Part shown: in pieces, positions 21,955-31,715 of the stretch | Layout: the number at the start of each line of letters is the position of its first letter | How positions within the stretch are numbered: position 1 is the stretch's first letter | Assembly: GCA_030832905.1 (NCBI GenBank) | Contig: JAURIG010000003.1 | Coordinates: 1 to 50,157, forward strand | Source: Bacteroidota bacterium | GTDB taxonomy: Bacteria; Bacteroidota; Bacteroidia; NS11-12g; UBA955 | Reading direction: 5' to 3' | Length of the DNA stretch: 50,157 bases | The notes under the pieces: model-generated | Told to the model about the DNA's origin: nothing | The model's database searches: none | The model's input: only the letters and a program-made list of their open reading frames with translations | Translations under genes and position numbers: made by a program

Positions 21955-22643
21955 TTGTGGAATAAAAAGGAAATTTGAAACAATCTGGCTTGAATGCGTT
22001 CAAAAGAACTTGAAAAAATATAAGGATCTGAACTGAGCATATTGGTAATGCTGTTGCTCATTTTGAATTCAGTAGAGATCATAGACCAAATACCATAGTG
22101 GTCATAGCCAAAACCATATTCGTAATAAAACGAATTGGCTTTAAACGCCACCATCGGTAAATTAGGCCCTCTCACAGTGGTTTCGTTGCTTTGAAAATCA
22201 TGCGAGTAACGCAGCCCACCAATAACATAAAAACGGTGGTTTCTGTGTCTTACCGAGTGGTGCTTCAAAAGCAAACATTGGTTCAATGACACCGATTCAG
22301 TTTTAGCCGTTTGCGTTCGGTCTGCAAAAGTGAAGGTGAAATTCCTTTGAGAAAATTCAATTTGCGGCAGGTACCTAACCGTAAAATAACGCCCTATTCT
22401 ATAGTCTGCTATACCGCCAAAATTAAGCCCTGAAAACCCCTCAACTTTAAGGTGTCTTACAGAATCTTTGGCATAAAAATCAGTCGATAAAACATATTTG
22501 GCTTTGGCAAAATTGGGGGTTAAAGAAATCCCAAAATGCCATGGTCTTTGATCGTCATTGGGCCTATGCTCTTGAGCTTGGGCCGAAACAAAGCACATGC
22601 AGGCAAAGGTCAATATTATTTTATACCGGTGTACAAACTGCAT
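21951..22643 (-). CDS. porT: PorT family outer-membrane protein (T9SS/gliding-associated)
   Basis: 230 aa with signal peptide; PWHFGISLTPNFAKAKYVLSTDFYAKDSVRHLKVEGFSGLNFGGIADYRIGRYFTVRYLPQIEFSQRNFTF; adjacent to ubiE and tgt. Confidence 0.78.
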   Translation of the reverse strand: MQFVHRYKIILTFACMCFVSAQAQEHRPNDDQRPWHFGISLTPNFAKAKYVLSTDFYAKDSVRHLKVEGFSGLNFGGIADYRIGRYFTVRYLPQIEFSQRNFTFTFADRTQTAKTESVSLNQCLLLKHHSVRHRNHRFYVIGGLRYSHDFQSNETTVRGPNLPMVAFKANSFYYEYGFGYDHYGIWSMISTEFKMSNSITNMLSSDPYIFSSSFERIQARLFQISFLFHN

Positions 22644-23389
22644 ATACCAAACGATAGCGATTTAACTTTGGTGGTTTTGAAGCCCAATTGGTTTAAGTGG
22701 TTTAAGAAATCTTGTCCGTCAGGGAAGTGTTTCACTGATTCTGGCAAATAGGTATAGGCTGATTGGCTTTTAGAAATCAACCTGCCCCATAATGGCAATA
22801 TGGCACTGAAATAAAATTGGTAAAGTTGCTTGATTGGAAAGGCTTTAGGTTTACTGAATTCTAATACCACCAACATGGCGCCTGGTTTAAGCACACGGTA
22901 AATTTCAGCTAAGCCTTTGTCAAGATTTTCAAAGTTACGCACTCCAAATCCAACGGTACAAGCATCGAAACTATTGTCTTCAAACAATAATTTCTCACTA
23001 TCTCCTTTCACCATACTGATCAAATGGTCGCAACCTTTTTTCTGCATTTTGATTCTGCCCATACTCAACATCCCTTCGCTCAAATCAACGCCCACAATGG
23101 CTGTTGGGTTTAAGCTCAAAGCTTCGAGGGCTAAATCACCCGTGCCAGTAGCCACATCAAGAATGCGTTTAGGTTGCAAGGGTTTTAATTGGGCAATGGC
23201 TTTTTTGCGCCAGCCTTTATCAATCCCTAAAGACAAAAAGTGATTCAAAAAATCATAGCGTTTAGAGATGTTATCAAACATTTCTTCTACTTGTTCTTTC
23301 TTGCTTTTGTCTGAGCTTTGTATGGGTTTTATAGCGGTCAAGGTAAATATGCTTATTTTTGCGGTGATTAAAAAAGCAAAGATAATCAT
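22616..23389 (-). CDS. ubiE: Demethylmenaquinone methyltransferase (UbiE/MenG)
   Basis: VEEMFDNISKRYDFLNHFLSLGIDKGWRKKAI, ILDVATGTGDLALEAL, VGFGVRNFENLDKGL; true start probably a little inside the ORF. Confidence 0.93.
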   Translation of the reverse strand: MIIFAFLITAKISIFTLTAIKPIQSSDKSKKEQVEEMFDNISKRYDFLNHFLSLGIDKGWRKKAIAQLKPLQPKRILDVATGTGDLALEALSLNPTAIVGVDLSEGMLSMGRIKMQKKGCDHLISMVKGDSEKLLFEDNSFDACTVGFGVRNFENLDKGLAEIYRVLKPGAMLVVLEFSKPKAFPIKQLYQFYFSAILPLWGRLISKSQSAYTYLPESVKHFPDGQDFLNHLNQLGFKTTKVKSLSFGICSLYTGIK

Positions 23390-23411
23390 TTCAGCGCTTT
23401 TAACATACTAC

Positions 23412-24017
23412 ATGAAAGCAGAATTCAAAGGGTCCTATCCATCAACCAAAGTGCTTCCAAAAGAAGATTTTCCTGAGTTTGCCTTTATTGGCCGAAGCAA
23501 TGTGGGCAAAAGCTCCCTGATCAATATGCTTTGCAACCATAAAGACCTTGCCAAAACCTCATCAAAACCAGGCAAAACCCAACACATCGTTCGTTTTTTG
23601 GTCGACAATAGCTGGTACTTAATTGACTTACCGGGCTATGGTTATGCGAAAGTATCAAAAGCTTCGAGGGCTGAATTTGGGGAATTGATTCAAAGCTATT
23701 TACTAGAAAGAACTTTTATGCAATGTGTGTTTGTCTTGATTGACTCACGCATACCACCTCAAAAAATCGATTTGGAATTCATAGAATGGTTGGGTGTATC
23801 AGGCATTCCCTTTGCTATGGTCTTTACCAAAACAGACAAACTCAAACCTAAAGACTTAGACAGCCATTTAGCATTGTATCGTGAAACTTTATTAGCATCA
23901 TGGGAAGAACTGCCAACAATGTTTGTCAGTTCAGCCATTGACAAAAAAGGCAAAGAGGAGATTTTAAGCTTTATCTCAGAAGTCAAAACCACTTTTTACA
24001 AAAATTTTTCGGAGTAG
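23412..24017 (+). CDS. engB: Ribosome biogenesis GTP-binding protein YihA/YsxC
   Basis: FIGRSNVGKSSLINML, KPGKTQHIVRF, LIDLPGYGYAKVSK, VFTKTDKLK; ATG at 23412. Confidence 0.93.
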   Translation: MKAEFKGSYPSTKVLPKEDFPEFAFIGRSNVGKSSLINMLCNHKDLAKTSSKPGKTQHIVRFLVDNSWYLIDLPGYGYAKVSKASRAEFGELIQSYLLERTFMQCVFVLIDSRIPPQKIDLEFIEWLGVSGIPFAMVFTKTDKLKPKDLDSHLALYRETLLASWEELPTMFVSSAIDKKGKEEILSFISEVKTTFYKNFSE

Positions 24018-24070
24018 ATGCAACCATTTCAAAAAAGTGCAGTCTAACCCATTAAAACACCAATACATTT

Positions 24071-24727
24071 ATGATGAATTACACTAGAATCCTCCGAATT
24101 GCAACTGTAATTGCCGCTTTTATTTTATTCACAGTTAGCAGTTGCAAAAAAGAAGCAGAAGTTATTGCCACTATAGACAACTACACTGCTGAGTCATTGA
24201 TCAATCAAGCAAACGATCAGTACACTGCCTTAAATTATACCGAAGGCAATGATTCAACCCCATACTATGCAGTTAATGATGGTATGCCTGAATTGTACAC
24301 CTTAACTGAAACTGACATGGACAGTGCAGGATATAAAAGAGCCTTTGAGGAAAAACGTTTCTTCACTTGTATGAAGAAATTAACCTTAACCGATTCACAA
24401 GAACACATGTTAAGAAGAGCCATCAGAGCTTATGAATTGTGCAAACATGCAGATATGCTTGCCCATAAAGAGGCTTATGCTAAATTGTTATTGAAAACAG
24501 AAAATGCGCGTAAAGAATATATTGCACAATTAAAAAATGGCACCATTACCAAAGCGCAATTTGAAACGAAGATGAAAGACCTTAAATCCAGTTTCGAAAC
24601 CGGCCTTAAGTTGATCAAAGATACCTACGCTAAACGTTTGGCAGCCTGCTGCGAAATATTTGTCAGAAAGGTTAAAGAGATTTTAACCAATGACCAATGG
24701 AAAGCGTTTTTAGATTGTTATAAGTAG
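24071..24727 (+). CDS. Putative lipoprotein with charged helical C-terminal region, unknown function
   Basis: 218 aa; lipobox-like ...FTVSSCKKEAEV; C-terminal half helical with LTxxQ-like 'LTLTDSQEHM' and several Cys. Confidence 0.7.
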   Translation: MMNYTRILRIATVIAAFILFTVSSCKKEAEVIATIDNYTAESLINQANDQYTALNYTEGNDSTPYYAVNDGMPELYTLTETDMDSAGYKRAFEEKRFFTCMKKLTLTDSQEHMLRRAIRAYELCKHADMLAHKEAYAKLLLKTENARKEYIAQLKNGTITKAQFETKMKDLKSSFETGLKLIKDTYAKRLAACCEIFVRKVKEILTNDQWKAFLDCYK

Positions 24728-24749
24728 TTGTTTTTTCATAATGTAAATT

Positions 24750-24779
24750 AAAGCCTCTGAGTAATCAGGGGCTTTTTTT
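24750..24779 (+). terminator. Intrinsic terminator
   Basis: AAAGCCTCTGA-GTAA-TCAGGGGCTTTTTTT just after the lipoprotein stop. Confidence 0.88.
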
Positions 24780-24810
24780 ATTGTTAATAGCACAAAGACT
24801 TAAACTTATT

Positions 24811-24839
24811 TTGAAAACCATTTAATTCCCTTAATTTTG
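24811..24839 (+). promoter_or_regulatory. Bacteroidota-type -33/-7 promoter for FKBP gene
   Basis: TTG (24811) ... 18 nt ... TAATTTTG (24832-24839), matches TTTG/TAnnTTTG consensus, ~15 nt upstream of ATG 24855. Confidence 0.6.
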
Positions 24840-24854
24840 CTCTAAGAAAACAAA

Positions 24855-25547
24855 ATGAAAAGCTTATCAATATTAGCAAGTGTTGTTATTTTATCAATGG
24901 CAGCTTGCGGCGACAAATCAGGGTCTAAACCAACCCTTAAAAACATGGACGATTCTTTTGCTTATGCCTTCGGTGGTTACAGCGGTAGCATGTTGCACAA
25001 TTTCAAAATCAAAGAAGTGAATTGGGAAATTTTCAAAGCTGCACTTGAACAAGGTTTGAAAAATGGCGATAGCTCTTTGGCTATGAACAGAGAGACCATT
25101 GGCAAAATCTTAAACGACTACACCATTGAAGCACAATTCGGTGGCAACAAAAAATTAGGCGATGATTTCATCAACAAACGCAAAAGCGATGGTTACTTTG
25201 TTAGCAAAACTGGTTTATTATTCAAACAAATTAAAGCTGGTAACGGTGTTAAACCTAATATCACAGACACAGTTGAAGTGCACTACACCGGCAAATTCAT
25301 TGATGGCAAAATCTTTGACTCAAACGAAGGTAAATCTGCATTCAAAACCGCTTTAAATGCTGGCGCTATCAAAGGTTTCTTAGAAGCATTGAGCATGATG
25401 GAAGAAGGTTCTACAGCAGAAATCATTATTCCTTGGCAATTGGCTTATGGCCAAGAAGGCAGCAGAAACCCATACACTGGTGAAATGAGCATTGAGCCAT
25501 TCACCACCTTGTGTTTCACTCTAACCCTTGACAACATCAAAAGATAA
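24855..25547 (+). CDS. FKBP-type peptidyl-prolyl cis-trans isomerase (lipoprotein)
   Basis: SMAACGDKSG lipobox; VEVHYTGKFIDGKIFDSNEG, IIPWQLAYGQEGSRNPYTGEMSIEPFTTLCFTLTL. Confidence 0.92.
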   Translation: MKSLSILASVVILSMAACGDKSGSKPTLKNMDDSFAYAFGGYSGSMLHNFKIKEVNWEIFKAALEQGLKNGDSSLAMNRETIGKILNDYTIEAQFGGNKKLGDDFINKRKSDGYFVSKTGLLFKQIKAGNGVKPNITDTVEVHYTGKFIDGKIFDSNEGKSAFKTALNAGAIKGFLEALSMMEEGSTAEIIIPWQLAYGQEGSRNPYTGEMSIEPFTTLCFTLTLDNIKR

Positions 25548-25567
25548 TCATCACTTTTAAAAGTATT

Positions 25568-25596
25568 AAAGCCTCTGAGTTTCAGGGGCTTTTTTT
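25568..25596 (+). terminator. Intrinsic terminator
   Basis: AAAGCCTCTGA-GTT-TCAGGGGCTTTTTTT after the FKBP stop. Confidence 0.88.
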
Positions 25597-25600
25597 ATGT

Positions 25601-26089
25601 TCAATATTTAGAGATTTTTTGGACCACAGATTGTCTTCCATTGCTGAGCAATAGCACAAAGACACCTGTTGGCCAGGTGGCTACACTGAGCTGCAGATTT
25701 ACCCGATTGACTGAACTAAACAGTCTTTGTTCTATGACTTTGCCATACAAATCAATGACTTTAAAGTCCATTGACCCAGTCACTAAATCAGGATAAGACA
25801 GGTTGATGTGCAAATCGCTAAAAGGACCAACAGGCACAGGGAACACATCCATATCGAGCCCTGAACACACCCCACTGGTATAGGTTCTTACACCATACAC
25901 ATTAAAGGCTGTACATTCGTTGCGGTAGGTTATTTGGTTGCAACCACAAACAGGGTTGTATACAGGATCATTGCATTGAAACATGGCGTTGATTCTACTG
26001 GAATCTATGCAAGCCGTCCATTGGGCCTTGAGGCCAATTACATTGCCAAAACAAACAATGCTGAGTAATATGTATTTAGATGGTTTCAA
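25601..26089 (-). CDS. Secreted Kazal-type domain protein with T9SS-like C-terminal sorting region
   Basis: Signal peptide, then CIDSSRINAMFQCNDPVYNPVCGCNQITYRNECTAFNVYGVRTYTSGVCSG (Kazal cysteine pattern), then VFPVPVGPFSDLHINL...VFVLLLSNGRQSVVQKISKY. Confidence 0.78.
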   Translation of the reverse strand: MKPSKYILLSIVCFGNVIGLKAQWTACIDSSRINAMFQCNDPVYNPVCGCNQITYRNECTAFNVYGVRTYTSGVCSGLDMDVFPVPVGPFSDLHINLSYPDLVTGSMDFKVIDLYGKVIEQRLFSSVNRVNLQLSVATWPTGVFVLLLSNGRQSVVQKISKY

Positions 26090-27344
26090 AACCCAAATAT
26101 GGGTGTAAACAAGCCGGCATATTGATACTTGTTTCAGTTTGGTTATTCTCCAACAAACAGGCTACAATTCTTGGCAAAGCTAAAGCCGATCCGTTAAGCG
26201 TATGTACCAATTCGTTTTTACCTTCTTTGGTTTTATAACGGCACTTTAAGCGGTTAGACTGGAAGGTTTCGAAGTTAGAGGTTGAACTCACTTCTAACCA
26301 TTTTTGTTGGGCACCGCTCCAGGCTTCAAAGTCATAGGTTAAGGCACTGGCAAATCCCATATCGCCTCCGCACAAACGCAAAATTCTAAATTTCAAACCT
26401 AGTTTTTGCATAAGGCCTTTAACATGTTCCAACATGCCTTCTAAGGCTTGGTAACTGTGTTCTGGCTTTGCTATTTGAACGATTTCAACTTTATCAAATT
26501 GATGCAAACGGTTAAGGCCTCTCACATGGGCGCCGTAACTACCTGCCTCGCGTCTGAAACAAGGGGTGTATCCTACATTTTTTATCGGCAACTCTTCTTC
26601 TTTAAGAATAACGTCGCGGTAGATATTGGTAATAGGCACTTCAGCCGTTGGAATGGCGTAAAGGTTATCAAGAACAGCGTGGTACATTTGCCCTTCTTTG
26701 TCTGGCAATTGACCGGTACCATAACCACTGGCTTCGTTCACAAAAATAGGTGGTTGTACTTCGTAGTAACCTGCCTTTAAGGCTTCATCTAAAAAGAAAT
26801 TGATGAGGGCTCTTTGTAATCTGGCCCCTTTGCCTGTGTATACAGGGAAACCGGCACCAGTAATTTTATTCCCCAATTCAAAATCAACCAAACTGTATTG
26901 GGTAGTTAAGTCCCAATGTGGTTTTGGATCCGATGGCAAAACCGGTTCTTCGCCCCATTCGAATACAACTTCGTTCTCTTCTGGGGTTTTACCGTATTTC
27001 ACTTGAGCGCTTGGGGCGTTCGGAATCTCATATAACTTTTGTAACAATTGTGCTTCAATGCCAGCCAATTGCGCTTCCAACTGTTTGATGTCTTCTTTTA
27101 ATTGAAGCGATACTGCTTTTTGCGCATCTGCTTCGTCTTTTTGACCTGTTTTGTATAGGTCTCCAATGGTTTTAGCCATGGCATTGCTTTGGGCCAACAA
27201 CTGTTCCACTTGGGTTTGAACCGAACGTTTTTCTTCGTCGGTTTTAAGAATATCCTGAATGGCTTCAGACCTGTCAACGCCTCTTTTTGAGAGCCTTTCT
27301 ATGATCTCTTGCGTATTGTTTCTGATGGCTTGTAGTGTCAGCAT
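26076..27344 (-). CDS. serS: Serine--tRNA ligase
   Basis: 422 aa; TGTGQLPDKEGQMYHA, EVPITNIYRDVI, PCFRREAGSYGAHVRGLNRLHQFDKVEIV, ETFQSNRLKCRYK. Confidence 0.96.
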   Translation of the reverse strand: MLTLQAIRNNTQEIIERLSKRGVDRSEAIQDILKTDEEKRSVQTQVEQLLAQSNAMAKTIGDLYKTGQKDEADAQKAVSLQLKEDIKQLEAQLAGIEAQLLQKLYEIPNAPSAQVKYGKTPEENEVVFEWGEEPVLPSDPKPHWDLTTQYSLVDFELGNKITGAGFPVYTGKGARLQRALINFFLDEALKAGYYEVQPPIFVNEASGYGTGQLPDKEGQMYHAVLDNLYAIPTAEVPITNIYRDVILKEEELPIKNVGYTPCFRREAGSYGAHVRGLNRLHQFDKVEIVQIAKPEHSYQALEGMLEHVKGLMQKLGLKFRILRLCGGDMGFASALTYDFEAWSGAQQKWLEVSSTSNFETFQSNRLKCRYKTKEGKNELVHTLNGSALALPRIVACLLENNQTETSINMPACLHPYLGFETI

Positions 27345-27353
27345 GCTTATTGA

Positions 27354-28625
27354 TTACCCTTGTTTATCTTTATTTCTATTTTGTTGTTGGTTATTGTTCG
27401 GATGAGGTCGTCTGTGCTGATTTGGCTTTGGCCCTGAGCCTTGTGGGCCTTTGCCATCGTTAGGTCGGTTAGACGGTCCTTTGTGTTTCTGATACGGTTT
27501 CTTCTTACCGTTGTTATTGGCTTTTTTGTCAAGACGCGTAATGTCGTCACTGGCTAAATCAGCAGCAATGTATGGGGCGGTAAACCCATCTGCATCAATT
27601 TTAGGTTCAACTTGTTCACCCACCAATTCTGGCGCTTTCTGCCCTTTGGCGTTCATTTCTATGTAGCTGTTTATGGTATCAAGCGGCATACAAATCCAAC
27701 TGTGTTTGTCTTCGTACACAAACCAAGTTAAACGTTTCAATATGTCGGTTTTGACCATAATGGCTGTACCCACTTCTGTATCTACCTTAACCGTTTTACC
27801 TTTAGGGAAAGCGTCTAATGCTTCCATATAGGTATCAAGTTCATAGTTTAAACAACATTTGAGTTTGCCACATTGGCCAGACAACTTCAACATGTTGATG
27901 GATAAATTTTGATAACGCGCCGCAGAGGTATTAACCAATTTATAATCGGTTAACCAAGTAGAGCAACACAATTCACGACCACATGAGCCTATGCCGCCTA
28001 ATCTTGAGGCTTCCTCGCGGTAGCCGATCTGGCGCATTTCAATTCTGAGCTTGAATTCTTCAGCAAAGCGTTTGATGAGCTCTCTAAAATCCACACGGCT
28101 TTCTGCAGTGTAAAAGAAAATCACTTTCTTGTTATCGCCTTGGATTTCAATGTCACTGAGTTTCATTTCAAGCTTCATCATGAGGGCAATGGTTCTGGCT
28201 CTTTCAAGCACCTTAACCTCTCTTGATTTGGCTTCTAAATATTTTTCGTAGTCTTTATCAGTAGCTTTTCTAACAATGTTCTTAATGCTATCTGAATTTT
28301 CCTTGATGCCTTTTTTCTTGAGTTGCAAGCGCACCAATTCGCCAGCTATAGAGACTTGACCTACATCGTAGCCCATTTCGGATTCTAACACAACGGTGTC
28401 TCCTGTGTATAATTCCAATCCGTTGGCGTTTCTGAAAAATTCTTTACGACTGCCTTTGAAGCGGATTTCAACCACATCAAAAGGCACATAATGATCTGGC
28501 ATAACCGTATGGCTTAGCCAATTGTATACATTTAATTTATTGCACCCACCACTGCTGCATCCGCCGTTGCTTTTACAACCAGCTGGAGAGCAACCGCCCT
28601 GAGTACCGCAACTTCCACATCCCAT
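27354..28625 (-). CDS. PSP1 domain-containing protein (RicT/YaaT-like)
   Basis: Cys-rich N-terminus MGCGSCGTQGGCSPAGCKSNGGCSSGGC; RIEMRQIGYREEASRLGGIGSCGRELCCSTWL, KLSGQCGKLKCCLNYE. Confidence 0.92.
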   Translation of the reverse strand: MGCGSCGTQGGCSPAGCKSNGGCSSGGCNKLNVYNWLSHTVMPDHYVPFDVVEIRFKGSRKEFFRNANGLELYTGDTVVLESEMGYDVGQVSIAGELVRLQLKKKGIKENSDSIKNIVRKATDKDYEKYLEAKSREVKVLERARTIALMMKLEMKLSDIEIQGDNKKVIFFYTAESRVDFRELIKRFAEEFKLRIEMRQIGYREEASRLGGIGSCGRELCCSTWLTDYKLVNTSAARYQNLSINMLKLSGQCGKLKCCLNYELDTYMEALDAFPKGKTVKVDTEVGTAIMVKTDILKRLTWFVYEDKHSWICMPLDTINSYIEMNAKGQKAPELVGEQVEPKIDADGFTAPYIAADLASDDITRLDKKANNNGKKKPYQKHKGPSNRPNDGKGPQGSGPKPNQHRRPHPNNNQQQNRNKDKQG

Positions 28626-28638
28626 TTTTGAGTTTTAT

Positions 28639-29763
28639 TTAAGGTTTGTTTGCATGAGCCATGGCTGTTTGCAAACAATTTTTGAGCCTCAAAGATACGT
28701 TAATTAAGATTAATTTTACACTGCCATTGCGGTCTATTTCAAAGATGGCTTTATTAAAGGTTTCGTAAAGGGCTTGAATATTGCTTTGATTGACCCATTT
28801 TGATAGCTTTGACACAAATTCTTTTTCGGCTGAATTGAGTTGTAGTTTATCTGAATTTTGTGCCATTAACAAACAGGCTCTGAAAAGTTGAATGCCATAC
28901 AATAAAAAGAGCTTTATGCCCTCTTTGCCTTTTTCCGAGAATTTGTCCATATCGCCAATCACTTTAGTCATATTGCCTTGATAGCAATCCAAGACCCATT
29001 GTCTGAAGTCTTCAAACTGAGGGTTGTCTAATTCTGAGGCGAGTTCTATGGCTTTACTGAGGTTGCCTTCTGCCATGAGCGCAGCATTCTTTGCAATGTC
29101 TGAGGCTATGGCTTTTTGCTCTACTAAAAACCTTTCGATTTCTGGGTAAGTATAGCTTGGAATTCTGGTGTATTGAGTTCTCGAAATAATGGTACTCAAT
29201 ATGGCTTCTTGATTGTCTGTTACCAACAAGAACAAGGTGTTTTGAGGGGGTTCCTCTAATAATTTTAACAGTACATTCCCTTCTTTGCCTAAGTATTCTG
29301 GCAACCACATGACCAACACTTTGTAGCTTGACTCATAAGGCCTCAAGGCTAATTTCTTGATGATGTTTCGACACTCCTTGATGGGAATATTGGGCTTTTT
29401 ATTGTCTGCTTTCAAATAAGCAAACCATTGCCCTAAAGACAACTGTGGGTTGGCAATAAAGGCGGCTCTGAAGTCTTGTATAAAGTCATCGCAAATGGCG
29501 TCTGCTCCAAAGATGGGAAACGAAAAATGCAAATCAGGGTGAATGAGTTGTTGGTATTTTATACAAGATGGACATTGACCACAACTGTCTGAATCAGTAG
29601 GCTGAGCACAAGACAAATACTGAGCATAGGCTGTTGCCATTGCCAAGGCGGAATTACCCTCCTTTCCCACTAAGAGCTGTGCATGTGGCACCCGCCCTTG
29701 TCGAATAGAGGAAGTCCAATTGGCTTTTATGGCACTGTGACCTAAAATCTCCGAAAATTTCAC
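28639..29763 (-). CDS. holB: DNA polymerase III delta' subunit
   Basis: GHSAIKANWTSSIRQGRVPHAQLLVGKEGNSALAMATAYAQYLSC, KVLVMWLPEYLGKEGNVLLKLLEEPPQNTLFLLVT; GTG start. Confidence 0.88.
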   Translation of the reverse strand: MKFSEILGHSAIKANWTSSIRQGRVPHAQLLVGKEGNSALAMATAYAQYLSCAQPTDSDSCGQCPSCIKYQQLIHPDLHFSFPIFGADAICDDFIQDFRAAFIANPQLSLGQWFAYLKADNKKPNIPIKECRNIIKKLALRPYESSYKVLVMWLPEYLGKEGNVLLKLLEEPPQNTLFLLVTDNQEAILSTIISRTQYTRIPSYTYPEIERFLVEQKAIASDIAKNAALMAEGNLSKAIELASELDNPQFEDFRQWVLDCYQGNMTKVIGDMDKFSEKGKEGIKLFLLYGIQLFRACLLMAQNSDKLQLNSAEKEFVSKLSKWVNQSNIQALYETFNKAIFEIDRNGSVKLILINVSLRLKNCLQTAMAHANKP

Positions 29764-29827
29764 AGTTACAAAAGTATTTAATTTTAACTCACTTCTAACA
29801 GTTGTGACTAACTTATTAAAAAGTTCA

Positions 29828-31606
29828 TCACCAATCTGTGGGGTCTTTGAGTGACAAGACCATTTGAGTGAGCGGACATTGTTCCGCTGTTGAGTTTAAA
29901 TACTTGTCGAAAGGACATTTCACAATGGCTTTCACATAGACTGCTTGACCTTGAATATTGAGTCCATTCATAAAGAATTGATACTCCGTAACGTCTGTAT
30001 AAACGGGCTTATTTTTCGAATTGAATTTGGTTTCAGAATAGGAATAGAGGTTGGTGGCGGGCAATCGACCTTTGTATTGTTTTAAGACAGGTAGCCAGAG
30101 GTCTTTGTTTTGAAATTCGGCTGGCAATGTTTTGTCAATTGTCAAAGTAGCTGCACTTAATTGCTTTTGTATGAATTGGTAAAATTGTTTGGTATAGGGC
30201 GAGTTGTCTTCTATCAAAGCTTCACGGAAAAGTTGACTGGGTTGAGGGTCTGCAAAGAGTTTGAATCTGAAGGTTAATTCTGGATGAGTAAAATAGAGTT
30301 GTCGGCAATTTTTAGGCACTTTAACTGTGACTTTATTAACCCCCATTCCGAGAGGAATATCTGTGGGATTATACCAGGCATCAGAGTCATTGAATTCACA
30401 TTTTAGACTGATAGGTTTTTTACTGTAGACGTAAAACGTCATAATGCTGTCAGATAAATAATGAACTGTTGATTTAGGCCCTAAATATTGCAATTGTTGT
30501 GAGCTTTGAACCCTAATAGGTGAATTGACATAATCTAAAATGGATGCCTCTCTTAAATTGGTAAATTTGAAGGCAGGATCATAGGGCATATGGTCAAACA
30601 AAAAATCAAGGGGGTGGCTTAAAAAATAATCAGATTGACCATTCACAGAGTTCCCCACACCTCCAACAGGATCGAGCCAAGTAACATCGAGTAAACGCCA
30701 CTGGCCTTTGACTTTAACAATGTTCCATGCGTGGTTGGTTTTAACCTGATCATAAACCCTGTTTCCCATAAAGTTATCAGCGTAACCACTGATGGTCAAG
30801 CAAGGCAAATTGATGCCCAAGCACATTTCAGTCATAAAATCAGCATACCCTTGACAACGCGTTGCCTTAGCCGTTAATAAAGATTCTGGATCAACAGGCC
30901 CATTTAAATCATAATGAAAGTTCCTGACTATCCAGTTGGCTAATGCCATTACTTTTAAAGAATCGGAATTGAAGTTTTGGGTTAAAGATTTAGCGAGTTG
31001 ATAGATTTTTATTTTACCGGGCGTAGTGGTATTGTATTCCTTTCTGCTGGCTAATTCTTGACGGTACATTGTATCCGCCTGAGCATTGGCTTTTTTGACA
31101 TAAACAGGGTCATAGTGTTGTACCTTATTGTACCAAGAATCATTTCTGGGCAATAATTGAACAGTATAAGTATTTGTTTGTACTAGTGTAGCTTGGATTG
31201 AAGTCACTGAAGTTTTTGTCGATGATGGTTTTGCTTTTTGTTGACGTAAGGAATTAAGCAAAGAGTCATTACTGGGTAGCGTCTTTAGGAGGACAGTGCC
31301 CATATCATCCGTAATGGTTTGACCTTGCAGATAGCAATTGAGCCCAGATAAATCGTGCGCACAACCTATAACAGCATCTGATTGCAACTTTAAAGCTTGG
31401 TGTCGTTTGGAACAGGTATAAGTGCCACTGTCTTTTTTATAACCTTGAGGTTTTTGAATAAAGTAGGCATACGTTTGATTAGGGTACAAAACCAACACAC
31501 TGGCATTGTTCTTTTTGTTGCGAATGAAATACTGAACTGACTGCGCTGAGGCCATAACAGCCCCCATAGTCAAAACCAATAAAATTAAAACCCGCTTGAT
31601 TAACAT
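29828..31606 (-). CDS. Transglutaminase-like domain secreted protein
   Basis: Signal peptide; LAKSLTQNFNSDSLKVMALANWIVRNFHYD, TAKATRCQGYADFMTEMCLGINLPCLTISGYAD, TNHAWNIVKVKGQWRLLDVTW (Cys-His-Asp triad). Confidence 0.83.
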   Translation of the reverse strand: MLIKRVLILLVLTMGAVMASAQSVQYFIRNKKNNASVLVLYPNQTYAYFIQKPQGYKKDSGTYTCSKRHQALKLQSDAVIGCAHDLSGLNCYLQGQTITDDMGTVLLKTLPSNDSLLNSLRQQKAKPSSTKTSVTSIQATLVQTNTYTVQLLPRNDSWYNKVQHYDPVYVKKANAQADTMYRQELASRKEYNTTTPGKIKIYQLAKSLTQNFNSDSLKVMALANWIVRNFHYDLNGPVDPESLLTAKATRCQGYADFMTEMCLGINLPCLTISGYADNFMGNRVYDQVKTNHAWNIVKVKGQWRLLDVTWLDPVGGVGNSVNGQSDYFLSHPLDFLFDHMPYDPAFKFTNLREASILDYVNSPIRVQSSQQLQYLGPKSTVHYLSDSIMTFYVYSKKPISLKCEFNDSDAWYNPTDIPLGMGVNKVTVKVPKNCRQLYFTHPELTFRFKLFADPQPSQLFREALIEDNSPYTKQFYQFIQKQLSAATLTIDKTLPAEFQNKDLWLPVLKQYKGRLPATNLYSYSETKFNSKNKPVYTDVTEYQFFMNGLNIQGQAVYVKAIVKCPFDKYLNSTAEQCPLTQMVLSLKDPTDW

Positions 31607-31715
31607 TTTACCTTCCCTCCTTATCATGCAACGCTGAATAGTTTAATTTTATTATCTGACATTAATTCCAAAATCTATTCAAAGATGAACAAAAAAACTT
31701 GTTAGATTTGTAACT

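Noticed and set aside
27347-27550. 67-aa ORF within the PSP1 gene 3' end
   Set aside because: Alternative frame of the low-complexity Asn/Gln/Lys-rich PSP1 C-terminus.
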